A stretch of 64,000 bases of DNA from Closterium sp. Naga37s-1 (GCA_947471745.1 CANJKZ010000142.1:3712501-3776500), one strand, 5' to 3'; shown: positions 22,533-34,554, numbered from the stretch's first letter. A program made the numbers and translations. Notes: a model not told the origin generated them from the sequence alone.

Positions 22533-24383
22533 TCGGCGGGTGAGGAGTCCACCGACAGCGACGTAGTGGAAGTGCCGATCACGAAGCCTGAGCTGCGACG
22601 TACAGGTCGAGCTCGACGGCCACCGGAGCGGCTGAGCTTCCACGCCTGCCTACCGCCAGCCGCCTTCACCACGGTGTTCGACGAGGTCGACGACGACCTG
22701 TTGTACGGCGATGCCGAGGAGGATGAAGACCTGCCGGAGCTCGACCCTGACGTGCATGCCGACCCCGAACACCGCTGGGACATCGCCACGATGACGGTGA
22801 AGGAGGCGCTGTCGAGCTGGAAGGGCGAGGCGGTGAAGGCCGCCATGGAAGAAGAGATCCGTAGCCTCATCGGCATGGGGACTTGGGAGCTGGTCAAACG
22901 CCCACGCGGGGTGAACATCATGAAGAACCGGTGGGTGCTGACGACCAAGTACCGCATCGACGACACCGTCGAGCGCGAGAAGGCGAGGCTGGTCGTGAAG
23001 GGCTTCACGCAGGTGTACGGTGCCGACTACGACGAGACGTACTCGCCGGTGAGCAGCTACGTCACGCTGAGGATCTTCCTCAGCATCGTCGCCGTTCTCG
23101 ACCTCCACCTGATGCAGCTCGACATGAAGAACGCTTTCTTGCAGAGCAAGCTCGACAGGGTGCTCTACATGTACCAGCCGGACTACTTCGACGACGGGAC
23201 CGGCCGGGTGTGCAAGCTGCTGAAGAGCCTCTACGGGCTGAAGCAGTCGCCGCTACTGTGGTACAGGGCTCTCGACAGTGTGCTGCTGGGCGCTGGCTGG
23301 AAGAAGAGCCAGGTCGACGAGGCGCTCTACTTCAAGGCCGGCGACGACGGAGTGACCTGCTGGGTGCTGGTCTACGTCGACGACCTGCTCGCCGCCAGCA
23401 GCAGCACCGCGATGCTGAAGGAGCTGAAGGAGCTGCTGGAGGCCGCCTTCGAGCTGCGTGAGATCTCGCCGGTGGTGAAGTACCTTGGGCTGGAGATCGT
23501 GCGCGACAGGCCGGCCAGGAAGCTGTGGCTGCACCAGCAGGGCTACGCCGACAAGCTGCGCAGGCGCTTCATCGACGAGGAGCAAGGCGGTCGAGTCCCG
23601 AAGACGCCGGTCTCGGTCGACGCCTACGCTCAGCTGACGTTCGACGACGAGGAGGCTCAGGAGCGCGAGGAGGAGGAGTACCGGCAGAAGGTCGGCTCGC
23701 TGCAGTTCGCGGCGACGACGACGAGGCCGGACATCGCGTTCGCCTGCAACAAGCTGGGGAGCGGCCTCACGGTGAGGAGCGACCAGCATTGGCGCGAGGT
23801 CGATCGCTGCCTCGCATACCTCGCCGACACCCGCGACACCGCCCTAGAGTTCGGCGGTGGACCAGAATCGTTGGAGCTGATCGGCTACGTCGATGCCGAC
23901 GACGCGGGCGACAAGCAGAACCGGACGAGCACGGGAGGCTACGTGTTCGTCTACGGAGGGGCCGCCATCTCCTGGTCGAGCTCGCGCATCAAGTGCGCGA
24001 CATTGTCGTCGACCGAGTCGGAGTATGTGGCGGCCACGGATGCAGGCAAGGAGGGACGCCGACTTCGTTTCCTTCTTGCGGAATTCAAGCTGCTCGACGC
24101 TGGGAAGCCGACCATCCTCCGCGTCGACAACAAGTCGGCAATCACGGTCGCTGAGGGCTTGGGGCTGACGGGCAATCTCAAGCACATGGAGCGACGCTAC
24201 GCCTGGCTGCAGCACATGGTGAGGCGCGGGAAGTTCGTGCTGAAGTACATCCCGACCACCGAGCAGCCGGCGGACTTCCTGACGAAGGCGCTGCATTTTC
24301 CGGCTTTCAACCGGTGCTCTGTCGCCATCGGCCAAGTTCGTCTGGCCGACGTCGGCGACGGCGACGACGAGGTGCAGCAGTAG
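22533..24383 (+). CDS. Element D: reverse transcriptase and RNase H
   Basis: This frame of about 610 codons is undamaged. RT motifs in order are MKNRWVLTTKYRID, ARLVVKGFTQVYGADYDETY, LMQLDMKNAFLQS, LYGLKQSPLLWY and the catalytic YVDDLLAAS. RNase H has YVDADDAGDKQNRTSTGGY, LSSTESEYVA, RVDNKSAITVAEG and EQPADFLTKAL. TAG at 24381 lies about 130 bp before the 3' LTR. The only barrier to a pol polyprotein in this half is the upstream TAG at 22530. Confidence 0.9.
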   Translation, partial: SAGEESTDSDVVEVPITKPELRRTGRARRPPERLSFHACLPPAAFTTVFDEVDDDLLYGDAEEDEDLPELDPDVHADPEHRWDIATMTVKEALSSWKGEAVKAAMEEEIRSLIGMGTWELVKRPRGVNIMKNRWVLTTKYRIDDTVEREKARLVVKGFTQVYGADYDETYSPVSSYVTLRIFLSIVAVLDLHLMQLDMKNAFLQSKLDRVLYMYQPDYFDDGTGRVCKLLKSLYGLKQSPLLWYRALDSVLLGAGWKKSQVDEALYFKAGDDGVTCWVLVYVDDLLAASSSTAMLKELKELLEAAFELREISPVVKYLGLEIVRDRPARKLWLHQQGYADKLRRRFIDEEQGGRVPKTPVSVDAYAQLTFDDEEAQEREEEEYRQKVGSLQFAATTTRPDIAFACNKLGSGLTVRSDQHWREVDRCLAYLADTRDTALEFGGGPESLELIGYVDADDAGDKQNRTSTGGYVFVYGGAAISWSSSRIKCATLSSTESEYVAATDAGKEGRRLRFLLAEFKLLDAGKPTILRVDNKSAITVAEGLGLTGNLKHMERRYAWLQHMVRRGKFVLKYIPTTEQPADFLTKALHFPAFNRCSVAIGQVRLADVGDGDDEVQQ

Positions 24384-24512
24384 GTGCCGTGCCCTTCTGC
24401 ACGGCTGGTGCGGTGACGGCGTGCTGTGTGTGGGGTGCACGCCGAGGACGAGTTTTCTCCGTGGAGTACTGCCGTGTGGGCTGGAAGCCCAAGCGTGAGC
24501 GCGGCAGGGGAG

Positions 24513-25614
24513 TGTTAACACGAATGGAGTGTTGGCCCCGCCCTCGCTTGGGCAACGCCGACGACTTGGTCGGATGTACGGGAGTAGCAGCCGACCGTTC
24601 ACAGTGGGAGAGCTGCTCGACAGGCTTCGTCGAGCTGCAGGGAACCGCTGTGGTGTTGCTGTCGACCAGTGAGCTCGACAGCTGCAACTGACTGGTCTGG
24701 GCGACGGGTGGGACGTCGACCAGGACCTGCAGCTCGACCGGGAGGTCTCCGGAGCATCCCGTCGACCTGCCGTTCGACCGGGAGGTCTCCGGAGCATCCC
24801 GTCGACCTGCCGCTCGACCAGGAGTTCTCCGGAGCATCCCGTCGACCTGCCGCTCGACCGGGAGGTCTCCGGAGCACCCCGTCGACCTGCCGCTCGACCG
24901 GGAGGTCGACGGAGCAGTCGGAAGGGGTCCGTCGACCAGGGGGTAGCTCGACGGGAGTTGTGGTCGACCAGAGGCACCTGGTGGTCGACCAGAGGGACCT
25001 GGTGGTCGACCAGAAGCAGTGGTGGTCGACCGGAAGCACCTGGTGGTCGACCGGGTCGACCGGGTAACCTGCTCGACGAGTTCGGCGGAGGCACGCGAAC
25101 GTCGTCGAGGTTGCGATGGCGCAGGCGACAGCGGGCTGGTATCCCGGAGTCGATGTGGCTCGTCAGGCGCAGACAACAGCCGACGGATGCCCAACGAGGC
25201 AAGTCGGGCCAATCGTCTGCGCGCACCTGCGAGCGTGCACACTGCTGTGTTCTACGGGGCAACGCTGGACAGCTGCTCTGTTGCAGCGTTGGCACGCCGT
25301 CGATCTGCTCTGTTGGCAGGTCGCCTTTCTGCAGTGCTGGCGCGGCTCCCCTACGCAACGCTGGCAGGCGGTCGACCGAGCTGTGCTGGCGGTCGACCAG
25401 GCTAGCAGCAGGGTTGCTAGGTGCCTGATGTAGTCATTGTTGTCATTGCTTGTTCAATCATTCTGTAATTTCGACTTTGCCTAGTGGAAACTCTTGCCGA
25501 TTTCTCCCGTGAATGTGCAAGCACTAAGGAACCAAGCAAAGCTACGATCACCTCTAGTAGTTCGTGCCAACCCCCGTAGTCTAGCTCACTACCGTTGTAG
25601 AGTGACTCTCCGCA
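24513..25614 (+). repeat. 3' LTR of element D
   Basis: 1102 bp, uninterrupted. It is preceded by the purine-rich GCGCGGCAGGGGAG. The same two tandem-repeat blocks as the 5' LTR occur at about 24735-24908 and 24962-25065. Confidence 0.93.
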
Positions 25615-25619
25615 GTTTC

Positions 25620-25981
25620 GAGACCCTTCTTGGTTGGGGACAGTGTGGCACTGTTCCACATTACTGTACCTCGGCTCTTGGGGTTGGTAGGAGCTGGGAG
25701 TCATTCCCAACTCGTAACTCTTCCTATTGTGTGTTCTAAGACTATAGTGGCTGCCATAGTGCCGTTCGTTCAAACCGACGCAGTGTCGTCAATACTTGGT
25801 GAAACCGTGCGATCTAAATTGCCTATTGTAGGCGACATTAAGAAGCTCCAGATCCAAGTTGAATCAGGTCATTTGAAGGTGTGACCAGAACGCTATGAAC
25901 GTTTGAAGCCGCTGTGCAGAAATCTGACTGTGCACTCTATCTTTCGTTTTAGGCACATTGGAGCCTACTGTGACTATAACA
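25620..25981 (+). repeat. Right part of the 5' LTR and primer site of element E
   Basis: 362 bp matching the end of the 3' LTR. The duplicated GTTTC at 25615-25619 precedes it. TGGTATCAGAGG, two bases beyond the LTR end, is the primer site. Confidence 0.93.
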
Positions 25982-26015
25982 AGTGGTATCAGAGGCCCTT
26001 GGAGCAGCTACGACA

Positions 26016-27677
26016 ATGGCTGGACCTGAAGAAAGGGGGGACAGAGGTGCTGGAGGCAGTGGAGGACCCCAAGCACAAGGTCAACCCCGTGATTCAGCCA
26101 TGGCGGCCGCGCAACCTACTCTCAGGGATGAACCAAGAGTGTTTGGGCTTGACAAGTTCAACGGTGACAACTTTGCTGAGTGGTCCTTCAGAATGGAGAA
26201 CGTGTTTGACCACTATGACCTGCTGGAGGTGATGGAAGGAACGGAGAAACGCCCCGAGAACGACCCGGAGAAGAGCCCGTGGGTGCGGAAGAGCGCACAA
26301 GGCTACCTTGTACTAGGGCAAGCGTTGGGGAGCAGCCAGATCCGTCACATCAAGCCATTCCAGCGTGAACCAGAGAAGGGACCAAAGGCATGGGCTGCTC
26401 TCAAGGGTGTACACGCTCCTGCAACAGTGGCGGTAGCGGTGGTGTTGGAACGGCAAATGGCGACACTACGGATTGACGAGGATGAAGCGGTTGAAGAAGG
26501 GGTGCAGAAATTCTTCGACTTGTTGACGCGGCTTGAAGGAGCAGATTTGAACTACAGTGAGCTCCAGAAGAAGACCAAGTTGCTGGCCCTACTCCCGGAG
26601 TCATGGTCCTCGCTCATCATCAACCTCAACCGAGATCTGCCCTGTCTCTCGCTTGAAGACGTGAAGCGAGCGATCCTTCAAGAGGACTTCCGCCGCCGTG
26701 AGTTGGCGAGTGCGGATGGCGCTGGGGCAGCGAGCGTCGGCCGTGGATATGGCCGAGGAAGAGGCAGAGGACGAGGGGGAGGAAGGTTTGGTGGCAGCAA
26801 CTTTAGTGGAGCCCGCGGAAGTGGTGGTTACGGCAGCGACGACAAGAGCTACGGACGCGGTCGCGGCCGATTCGACAGCGAGTGTCACTATTGCCACAAG
26901 AGCGGACATATGTGGCGAGATTGCTACAAACTCCCAGATGGATGGACCCCTGCTCAAGGCCAGGAGGGTAGAGGAGCAGGAGGAGGGAGAGGAAGAGGCA
27001 GTGGAGGCCATGGCGGTCGCGGAGGCGGTGCTGCAAATATGAAGAGCGAAGATAACGACAAGGACCCGAGCGGCGATCGGTACCCGGGTCAATTCTACTT
27101 TGTGTCAACGCAAGCACCGGCTGCACCAGAGAAGGATGAAGACTTTGAAGAGCCTGTAGCTGTGGGAAAGGTCACCCTACACCCCCTGGACTATTGGGTG
27201 ATCGATAGCGGCGCTACCTATACCATGACACCTCGTGCGGACTTGCTCACCGAACTTGAACCGTCACCGGTGAAGCATGTCACATCAGCTTTGGGGCAGC
27301 GAGCAGAGGTGAAAGGCATGGGCAAGGCCATGTTCAAGGGTGCTGATGGGAAGATGTTGGGCCTCAAGAACGTGCTTTGGGTGCCCAGCCTTGCTGCGAA
27401 CCTGATTTCCGTGCGGCGGTTGGCAAAGGCCGGCATGGACACGAACTCGAAGGGAGCCAAGACCTACACCGCAAGGCTTGGCAAGCGGATCCTTTGGGAC
27501 CTTCACGAGGATAGGGACGTCTACAACAAGATGTGGCAGATCCCTGTGGTCCCCATGCCTAAGGAGAGGCAAGTGGCAGCAAGCGTCAGCACCAAGGGTG
27601 AAGCGGTTGGTAGCGGCGATGGCGCGAACAGTCGCGTTAAGGAGAATGAGTCCAAAAAGTGGAATCTTGGAACCTAA
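26016..27677 (+). pseudogene. Element E: gag and protease
   Basis: The start chosen is the ATG at 26016 (MAGPEERGDRG), 20 bp past the primer site. It is the first ATG after the primer-binding site and opens the gag frame; an ATG further upstream overlaps the primer site. Gag carries the copia capsid signature FNGDNFAEWSFRMENVF at about residue 50. A Gly/Arg-rich stretch follows, then a CCHC knuckle (CHYCHKSGHMWRDC, about residue 295) that binds RNA. The protease active site DSGAT lies at about residue 395, in the same frame. The frame is lost at about 27640, near an A-rich run, and ends at 27677, while integrase continues in the next frame. The frameshift could be a mutation or a read error. 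Confidence 0.88.
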
Positions 27678-30600
27678 GGAGAGTGGTGCAGCAGCCAAGG
27701 AGCAAAAAAAGTGTGAGGACAACCCCGCGGCAGCAGCGGAGGAGGAGTACGGAGAGAGCATGTGGGGCGCTATTGCGAGTGCGGCATTCTCCAACCCGAC
27801 TTCGGCTACGGGGGAGTGTGATTGGCTCACCTTGCATCGGCGAATGGGGCATGTGGCCCTGCCTATCTTGCAGCAGCTAGTGAAGAATGAGATGGTTGCT
27901 GGCATACGTGTAAAGGGGGAGCCCGATGAGGTGCTTGGCTGCCCGACGTGCATTCAAGCCAAGTTCACCCGGTTTCCGTTCCCTAGTTCGGAGGCAACGG
28001 CAAAGGCACCACTTGATGAGGTGGTGATGGACGTGGTGGGCCCCCTGAAGCTTGGAGCTGCTGGAGCTGAATATTTCCTCACCATTGTGGATGTCTACAC
28101 CCGCATGACCTGGGTGTATGTGCTGTCCAAGAAGAGCGACGTAGCTGAAACGGTGAAGACCGATTGGTTGCCGATGGTGGAGCGGCAACAAGACCGGCTT
28201 GTGAAGCCGATCCGCACCGATCGTGGGGGAGAGTTCCCGAGCAAGGAGTTCGGATTGTGGCTGAAGAAGAATGGGATAAGGCACTCCCTTACCATGCCAT
28301 ACTCCCCTGCAATGAACGGTATTGCCGAGCGAGCGAACCAGACCATCACGGAGACGGCACGCGGGTTGCTCATTGAAGCCGGGCTACCCGACTATTTCTG
28401 GCCTGATGCGGTGCGGAGTGCGTGTGTGGCCAAGAACAGAACCTTGACTCATGTGGGAGCAGACAAATGGGTGCCCTATGTGGAGTGGCTAGGAAGGAAG
28501 CCAAAGGTGGATATGCTTTGGGTGTTCGGGTGCATGTGCATGGCGCTCGTGCCTAAGCATCTTCGGCACAACAAGCTTGGTGCCAAGGCGATTTGGGCCG
28601 TGCACTTGGGCATGGCTCAAAACAGCAAGGGGTGGCTTCTTTGGGACCCATTCACCAAGAAATTCTTGGTGAGCAGGGACTGCAAGTTCATGGAGAACTT
28701 CATGTACAAGGATTGGAAGGCGGAGAATGAGGCGAAGATAGGCGTGCGGTTTGGGGAGGTGAAGAGTTCCGGTTTGGAGCATGTGGAACTGCCTTTGGAG
28801 CTGAGCAGTGGCAGCACAACCACAAGGCAATCCTCCCTTGTGAATGGGGGAGAGGAGGCCAAGGATGCAGAGGAAGAAGAGGAGGAGGTGCAGCAAGTGA
28901 GCGAGCGTGCACCGACACTCCCTTCCCGCACTACGAGTGCTCCACGGATCCGAGCCACACCGCAGCAACGCCAAGGCCTTCAAGTCCCTGCAGCTGAGGA
29001 GGAATGAAAGGGCAAAAGGAGAGTTCAAGCCCCTAATAGGCTGACCTATGATGCACCAGGGAAGCAGGGCAAGTCAGCCCTGGCCGGAGCGGCAATGATG
29101 GTCGGAGACGACGAGGAAAGTGAGCTCGAGGAGTGTGCTTTTGTGTTTTTCTCTCCGGTGGAGAAGCCGGGGGAACCAGCAACTCTCAAGGAGGCCTTGG
29201 AGAGCAGTGATGCTGAGGAGTGGAAGAAGGCCATGGAGAGTGAGCTGAAAAGCATTGAGGAGAATGACACGTTTGAATTGGTGGACCTACCGGAGGGACG
29301 TAAGGCGATAACGTCCAAGTGGCTCTTCAAGATCAAGTCGGACGCCGACGGCAAGATCGAGCGCTACAAGTCTAGGCTTGTAGCCAAGGGGTACTAGCAG
29401 AAGGAGAAGGTGGACTTCAAGGAGCTGTTTGCTCCTGTGGTGAAGCCAACGACGCTGCGGACCCTACTCGCGGGAGCCGCCATCAAAGGATGGGTGGTGA
29501 AGCAGATGGACATTGTAACGGCATTCCTCAACAGCGTTCTAGTGGAAGAGATGTTTATGTCGCAGCCAGAGGGGTTTGGCGATGGTAGCGGCAGAGTGTG
29601 GAAGCTGAAGAAGGCCCTCTATGGGCTGAAGCAGGCCCCTAGGCAATGGTACATGAAGCTGCGAGAAGTATTGGAGGAGATCGGCTTCACCCCCTCAACG
29701 GCCGATCACTCATTGTTCATCCTTGGCGAGGGGGAGCAGAGGAGCTTCATGGTGGTGTACGTGGACGACATCCTGATCTTCTCACCCTCCTCTGACCTTG
29801 TGAAGGAGGTGATGCTGAAACTTCAAGACAAGTTCAAGTGCAAGTCCCTTGGGGACGTGAACTTTTACCTTGGGCTCCACATCGAGCGTGACGTGGAGAA
29901 GCGGTGCATGCGGGTGCACCAACGGAAGTACCTGGAGGCCTTGGCTGCCAAATTTGGGCAGAGTGAAGGCCATGTGGCTACTCCCTTTCCTTCTGGGTTC
30001 AAGTGTGTGAAGGGACCAGAGGAGGAGAGCGTTGGTGAAGAGGAGAGGCGCCGTTTTCACTCGTTGGTGGGCAGCCTCATGTATGCGGCGGTAAACACTC
30101 GGCCGGACGTGGCCTTTGCTACCGGGCAGCTGGCTAGGGTTGTGCAATGCCCTAATGATGAGCAGGTAGCAGCTGGAATGAGGGTGGCCACGTATCTTGG
30201 CCAAACACCAACCGTTGGGCTGCAATACTCGGAGGCGGCGCAAAGGCGCCAAAAGGGCGCGGATGGTGTAGAACCTGGGCGTTTGTTCCTCACCGCCTAC
30301 TCGGATGCTTCATATGCATCGGAACCAGAGGACATGACGAGTGTTGGAGGGTTCATTTGCTGTGTTGGTGGAGGCCCAACTGCTTGGGAGAGCAAGAAGC
30401 AGGTTGATCAAGCATTGAGCTCGGTGGAGCCTGAGTACATGGCACTCTTCCGTGCCGTACGGGAGATTGTGTGGCAGCGGCGTTTGTTGGCTGAATTGGG
30501 GGAGGAGTAGCAAGGACCTACCCCTCTCTACTGTGACAGCCAGGGTGCCATTGCTCTTGCTAAGAACCCTGTGTTGCACGGCCTCACGAAGCACATGAGG

Positions 30601-30756
30601 GTGAAGTGGCATTGGACGAGGAGCATGGTGGCCGCGGGTGAAGTTGAGCTGCACTACGTGAAGACGACGGGGCATCCGGCTGACATGATGACTAAGAGGC
30701 TGGTGGAGCAGCAGCATTGGAAGTGCTGCAAGCTGGCTGGGATGGCTCTGAACTGA
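27640..30756 (+). pseudogene. Element E: integrase, reverse transcriptase and RNase H with four in-frame stops
   Basis: One frame covers all of it. The integrase has LHRRMGHVALP, VVMDVVGPLKLG, RTDRGGEFPS and PYSPAMNGIAERANQT, with the triad Asp, Asp and Glu recognisable. RT has KWLFKIKSDADGK, VKQMDIVTAFLNS, YGLKQAPRQWY and the catalytic VVYVDDILIFS. RNase H has LTAYSDASYA and HYVKTTGHPADMMTK. Stops interrupt at 29005-29007 (TGA), 29395-29397 (TAG, after LVAKGY) and 30508-30510 (TAG, after LAELGEE), before the final TGA at 30754. Each earlier stop is followed by continuing homology in the same frame, so these are nonsense mutations. The element cannot make a full polyprotein. Confidence 0.88.
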
Positions 30757-30795
30757 GAGAGCAAGATCCTAAGGCCAACAATCCGAGGGGGAGTT

Positions 30796-31623
30796 TGTTG
30801 GTGCAACCTACGGTTTGCACTCGGCTTGTTGTCCGTGTGCGTGCATGCGTGTGTGCATGGAATGGAATGAGGGCATGAGATAATATATATTTCATGCTTA
30901 TAATAGTGTGTGCATGATGAGTCATGATGTCGAGTGTGTGTGTGTCGAGTCAATAGCGAGTTATCGCTAGTCGCGTGTTACACGATCATTTGTGTGTCCC
31001 GCGCGGTTTATATTTTGTCGTGTGTCTCGTGCGCGGTTTCTATTTTGTCCTATGTCGAACGTTCGGCGTGTCGCAGGTGTGTGCAGCAGATTCATCAAGA
31101 ACTCAAGGATGAGTTTGTGATGAAGAACCCGAGCCTTGGTGTCAAGCCTCAAGTGATTTCGAAGCTCGCCAAAAGGTTACACTTCAAGGTGTTGAAGATA
31201 GTTACATTACAATGTGTAGTGTAACATTTCGGTTGGTGTAGACCTTTGTGGAGGGTAGTTTCGAGACCCTTCTTGGTTGGGGACAGTGTGGCACTGTTCC
31301 ACATCACTGTACCTCGGCTCTTGGGGTTTGTAGGAGCTGGGAGTCATTCCCAACTCGTAACTCTTCCTATTGTGTGTTCTAAGACTATAGTGGCTGCCAT
31401 AGTGCCGTTCGTTCAAACCGACGCAGTGTCGTCAATACTGGTGAAATCGTGCGATCTAAATTGCATATTGTAGGCAACATTAAGACGCTCCAGATCCAAG
31501 TTGAATCAGGCCATTTAAAGCTATGACCAGAACGCTATGAACGTTTGAAGCCGCTGTGCAGAAATCCGACTGTGCACTCTATCTTTCGTTTTAGGCACAT
31601 TGGAGCCTACTGTGACTATAACA
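30796..31623 (+). repeat. 3' LTR of element E
   Basis: 828 bp, TGTTGG...TAACA, preceded by the polypurine tract. It is uninterrupted, so it defines the intact LTR sequence and the exact insertion point of D in the other copy. Confidence 0.93.
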
Positions 31624-34305
31624 AGCAGCACCAGCAGCTCCACGTCCTCCAGCACCAGCAGCACCTCCAGTACCAGCAGCACCTCCAGTACCTCCAGCAC
31701 CAGCAGCAGGAGCAGCAGCTCCAGCACCTCCAGCACCTCCAGCACCAGCACCACCAGCAGCTCCACGTCCTCCAGCACCAGCAGCACCTCCAGTATCTCC
31801 AGCACCAGCAGCAGGACCAGCACCTCCAGCACCAGCAGCACCAGCAGCTCCAGCACCTCCAGTACCAGCAGCTCCACGTCCTCTAGCACCAGCAGCACCT
31901 CCAGGACCTCCAGCACCAGCAGCAGGATCAGCCGCTCCAGCACCTCCAGCACCTCCAGCACCAGCAGCTCCATGTCCTCCAGCACCTGCAGCACGTCCAG
32001 GAGTACCTTCAACACCACCAGGACCGAGCCCTCCACCACCAGGACTGCCACGCCGAACGATCCACGCACGGATCCACTCCGGCGAGGGCGCCTCAGGTGG
32101 ACTGGACTGTCCAGCTCCACGTCCTCCAGCAGGGTCACCCACAGCTCCACCGCCACTAAGAATCGCAACACCCCCAAAGTCAGCACCTCCAGGCGAAGCA
32201 CCCCCAGAACCCTCACCCTCGGTCTCAGCACCCCCAGAACCCGCACCCCCAGTCTCACCACCAACAGCAGCCCCAAGGTCCACAGCAGCAGGCTGCTGAG
32301 GCGGCGAAGACGGCCGCGGCGGGAAACCAGGGGGGGTCTCCAAGCGCGGAGAGCGGCGAGAGGCCGCCGTGTCGTCTGCGACGGGGTCACCCCCCTCAGC
32401 TGGGCCAGAGGAGTCAGAAGAGATCTCCACTGGCTCATCCAAGGGGGGTGGGTCTACCTGAGACACACCTGAGGGAGCAGGACCCTGCGGGGGGAGTGGG
32501 TCTACCGGGGGGGGGACTGGTACCAGGAAGAGGGGTGCAAGGGGAACCAGGTGAGACGAGTGCGGGTGTAACTGGTAGAAACAGACCGGCTCGTCAAAGG
32601 TGACGTCCTGGGAGGCGAATACTCGACGCGAGGGCGGGTGGTAGAACTGCCACGGCGGGGCGTCAGTGGGGAAGCCAAGGAAGACGCAGCGGATAGTGTG
32701 GGAGGAGAGCTTGCTCGCGGTGGTATCGCGAACAAGAGAGAGCGCGCCCTAGACCCGAAACACTGACGCATCGCCAGCCTTCCCCGTGCACCGGAGTGTA
32801 GGCGAGGTCTCTGTCTCAGAGACACGGGGCCAGAGGTTGAGCTGATGCGCAGCGTATCGGACCGCAAACGGCCACAGAAAATGGGGAGCTGCCGCATGGA
32901 TCATGGAGGTACGAGCAACCTCCATGATCAAGCCAATGCGATGCTCAGCAATCCCATTCTGCTGAGGAGAGGCCGGAAGCGTGAACGTCTGGCGGATGCC
33001 CTCGTCTCGACAGTACCTCGCAAGGAGGTCAGAAGAGAACTCACCACCCCTGTCATAGTGCAGACGCAGGACTGGGAAGTCCCGCTGAAAACGCTCGTGC
33101 AGCTGGAGACGAGTAGCACGGATCCAGGGGATCAAAACACCGCTGACGTCCGCCTTGCGACGCAAGGGGAAGACAGTGGTGTAGCGTGTGTAGTCGTCAA
33201 CAACCAACAGGAAGTAGCGCTCCTGACTCGTTCCACCGATGGGGGCCGGGCCCCACACGTCCATGTGGAGAGTCTGCAGAGGAGCGGTGGTCGGAGGAAA
33301 CTCGGAGGAGTGAGGAGCGGCGCGCAGCCGCCCCTCGACGCAAGGAAGACACGGCGGGGCAAGGGAGCGAGGAAGGGGGGCCAGGGACCTGGGAAGGCCA
33401 GAGACAAGGAGACGGGAGTGCATGCTGCGTAGACGCTGCAGGGAGGGGTGACCAAGACGGTGGTGCCAGCGCTGAGTCTCGTGCGTGAGTACCCTGCACG
33501 AGCAGGACGCAGCTAACTGACTCGACGCAGCGACACGACCAGACGCAGACACTCGACTCGACGCAGCCACCTGACCTGACTCAGCTACCTGTGCAGACGC
33601 AGTGGTCAGTGTGTACAGACCGGACCCAGGCTGACGAGTGAACATAGCAAGGTGACGGCCAATCTGTGAGCACGTACAGATCGCCACACGCTGTCCTCCA
33701 AGAATGAATGTGTCAACCCATACATCCTGGAGAACTGCGTTGCTCAACAAGTTCGTCGAGAACCCGGGGAGGTGGAGACCTGAGAGAGATCCAGAGGAGA
33801 CTGCCAGACACGGGAGGACAGTGGAGGCTCGCAAAACTACTGGGCCCCCAGTGGGGTCAGCCAGTGAGACTGAGACAGGTGCTGCGAGTGGTGTGACTGT
33901 GGTGCAATCACGAAAGAAGCAACGTGACGCGCCTGAGTCAAATGTGAAAGTGTGCAAGGCCTCAGCTGAGGCAGTAAACGCACTAGCACATGGAGCGGCG
34001 GTAGACTCACGAGCACCTAGACCAGCAGCAGACTCACTAGCACCTGGAGTGGCAGCAGACTCACTAGCACCTAGAGCAGCAGCCTCGACACAAGCAGGGA
34101 CGCAGCGCTGAGAGAAAGTGTCCTGCGGACGCCGCTGTCGCCGCTGTCGCCGCTGTGCAGTAAACATAAAACCAAGAACTCCACCACCACGACGGCCTCG
34201 CTGAACAAGCCACTCACGAAGCTGCTGAGGGGTGGGGTCGTCCGGGAGAGGCAGTGGCTGCTGCAGTCCACCCCTAGCCGCTGCGACTACCGTGATAGTG
34301 GCCAT
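31624..34305 (-). pseudogene. Element A: gag-deleted protease-integrase frame and first part of linker
   Basis: The frame starts at an ATG (34305) just after the leader, in the position where element C starts gag. It passes within about 25 residues into PTPQQLREWLVQRG, so the capsid part is missing. Then come a protease core with DSGAS (about residue 130), the GAG-pre-integrase motif WHHRLGHPSL, and the integrase with HMDVWGP, a RYFLLVVDDYTRYT strand, DRGGEF and PQQNGIAEHR (Asp, Asp and Glu of the catalytic triad present). TAG at 32751-32749 replaces the Trp seen in C (VFRVWG). The same frame then stays open through a Pro-rich segment (PRLETPPGFPPRPSS) and the Gly/Ala repeats, up to the E insertion at 31623/31624. 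Confidence 0.9.
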
Positions 34306-34554
34306 GGCTGGCAGTGGCAGTCAGGAGCAGCGGCGCAAGGGCAGTAATAGCGATAGGAGGAGGAGCAGGGCAGCGCTGCTCAACAGGGCACAGCTTAGCA
34401 GTAGCAGCGGGTGCCGCAGCAGCAGCCGCAGCAGCGGATTGTTTTTTTTTTTTTTTTGGAAAGCAGTAGTAGCAGCAGAAGTAGCGCGGCTCAGGCAGGG
34501 CGGCGCGGCTCGGGCTGGGCGGCACGGCTCGATAGGGCGGCGCGGCTCGATAGG

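Larger units (their letters stand above)
16648..25614 (+). mobile_element. Copia element D (plus), inserted in the 5' LTR of E
   Basis: The LTRs are 1102 bp (5' copy split by F; 3' copy 24513-25614), beginning TGTTAACACG and ending ACTCTCCGCA. The duplication GTTTC flanks it at 16643-16647 and 25615-25619. Gag and pol lie at 19231-24383. The element is strikingly rich in GTCGAC/TCGAC in both LTR and coding parts. The sequence just after the 5' LTR (TGGTGCGGTGAG at 19132) starts with TGG like a primer site, but I cannot name the tRNA. Confidence 0.93.
16181..31623 (+). mobile_element. Copia element E (plus), inserted in the linker of A
   Basis: The LTRs are about 828 bp, beginning TGTTGGTGCAACC and ending GACTATAACA. 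The 5' LTR is split by element D. The 5-bp duplication AGCAG flanks the element at 16176-16180 and 31624-31628. After the 5' LTR come TGGTATCAGAGG (25984-25995), a gag-pol region (26016-30756) and a purine-rich CCGAGGGGGAGT before the 3' LTR. With D removed it is about 6.5 kb. It differs from A, C and I in having long LTRs and no GC-rich leader. Confidence 0.93.
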
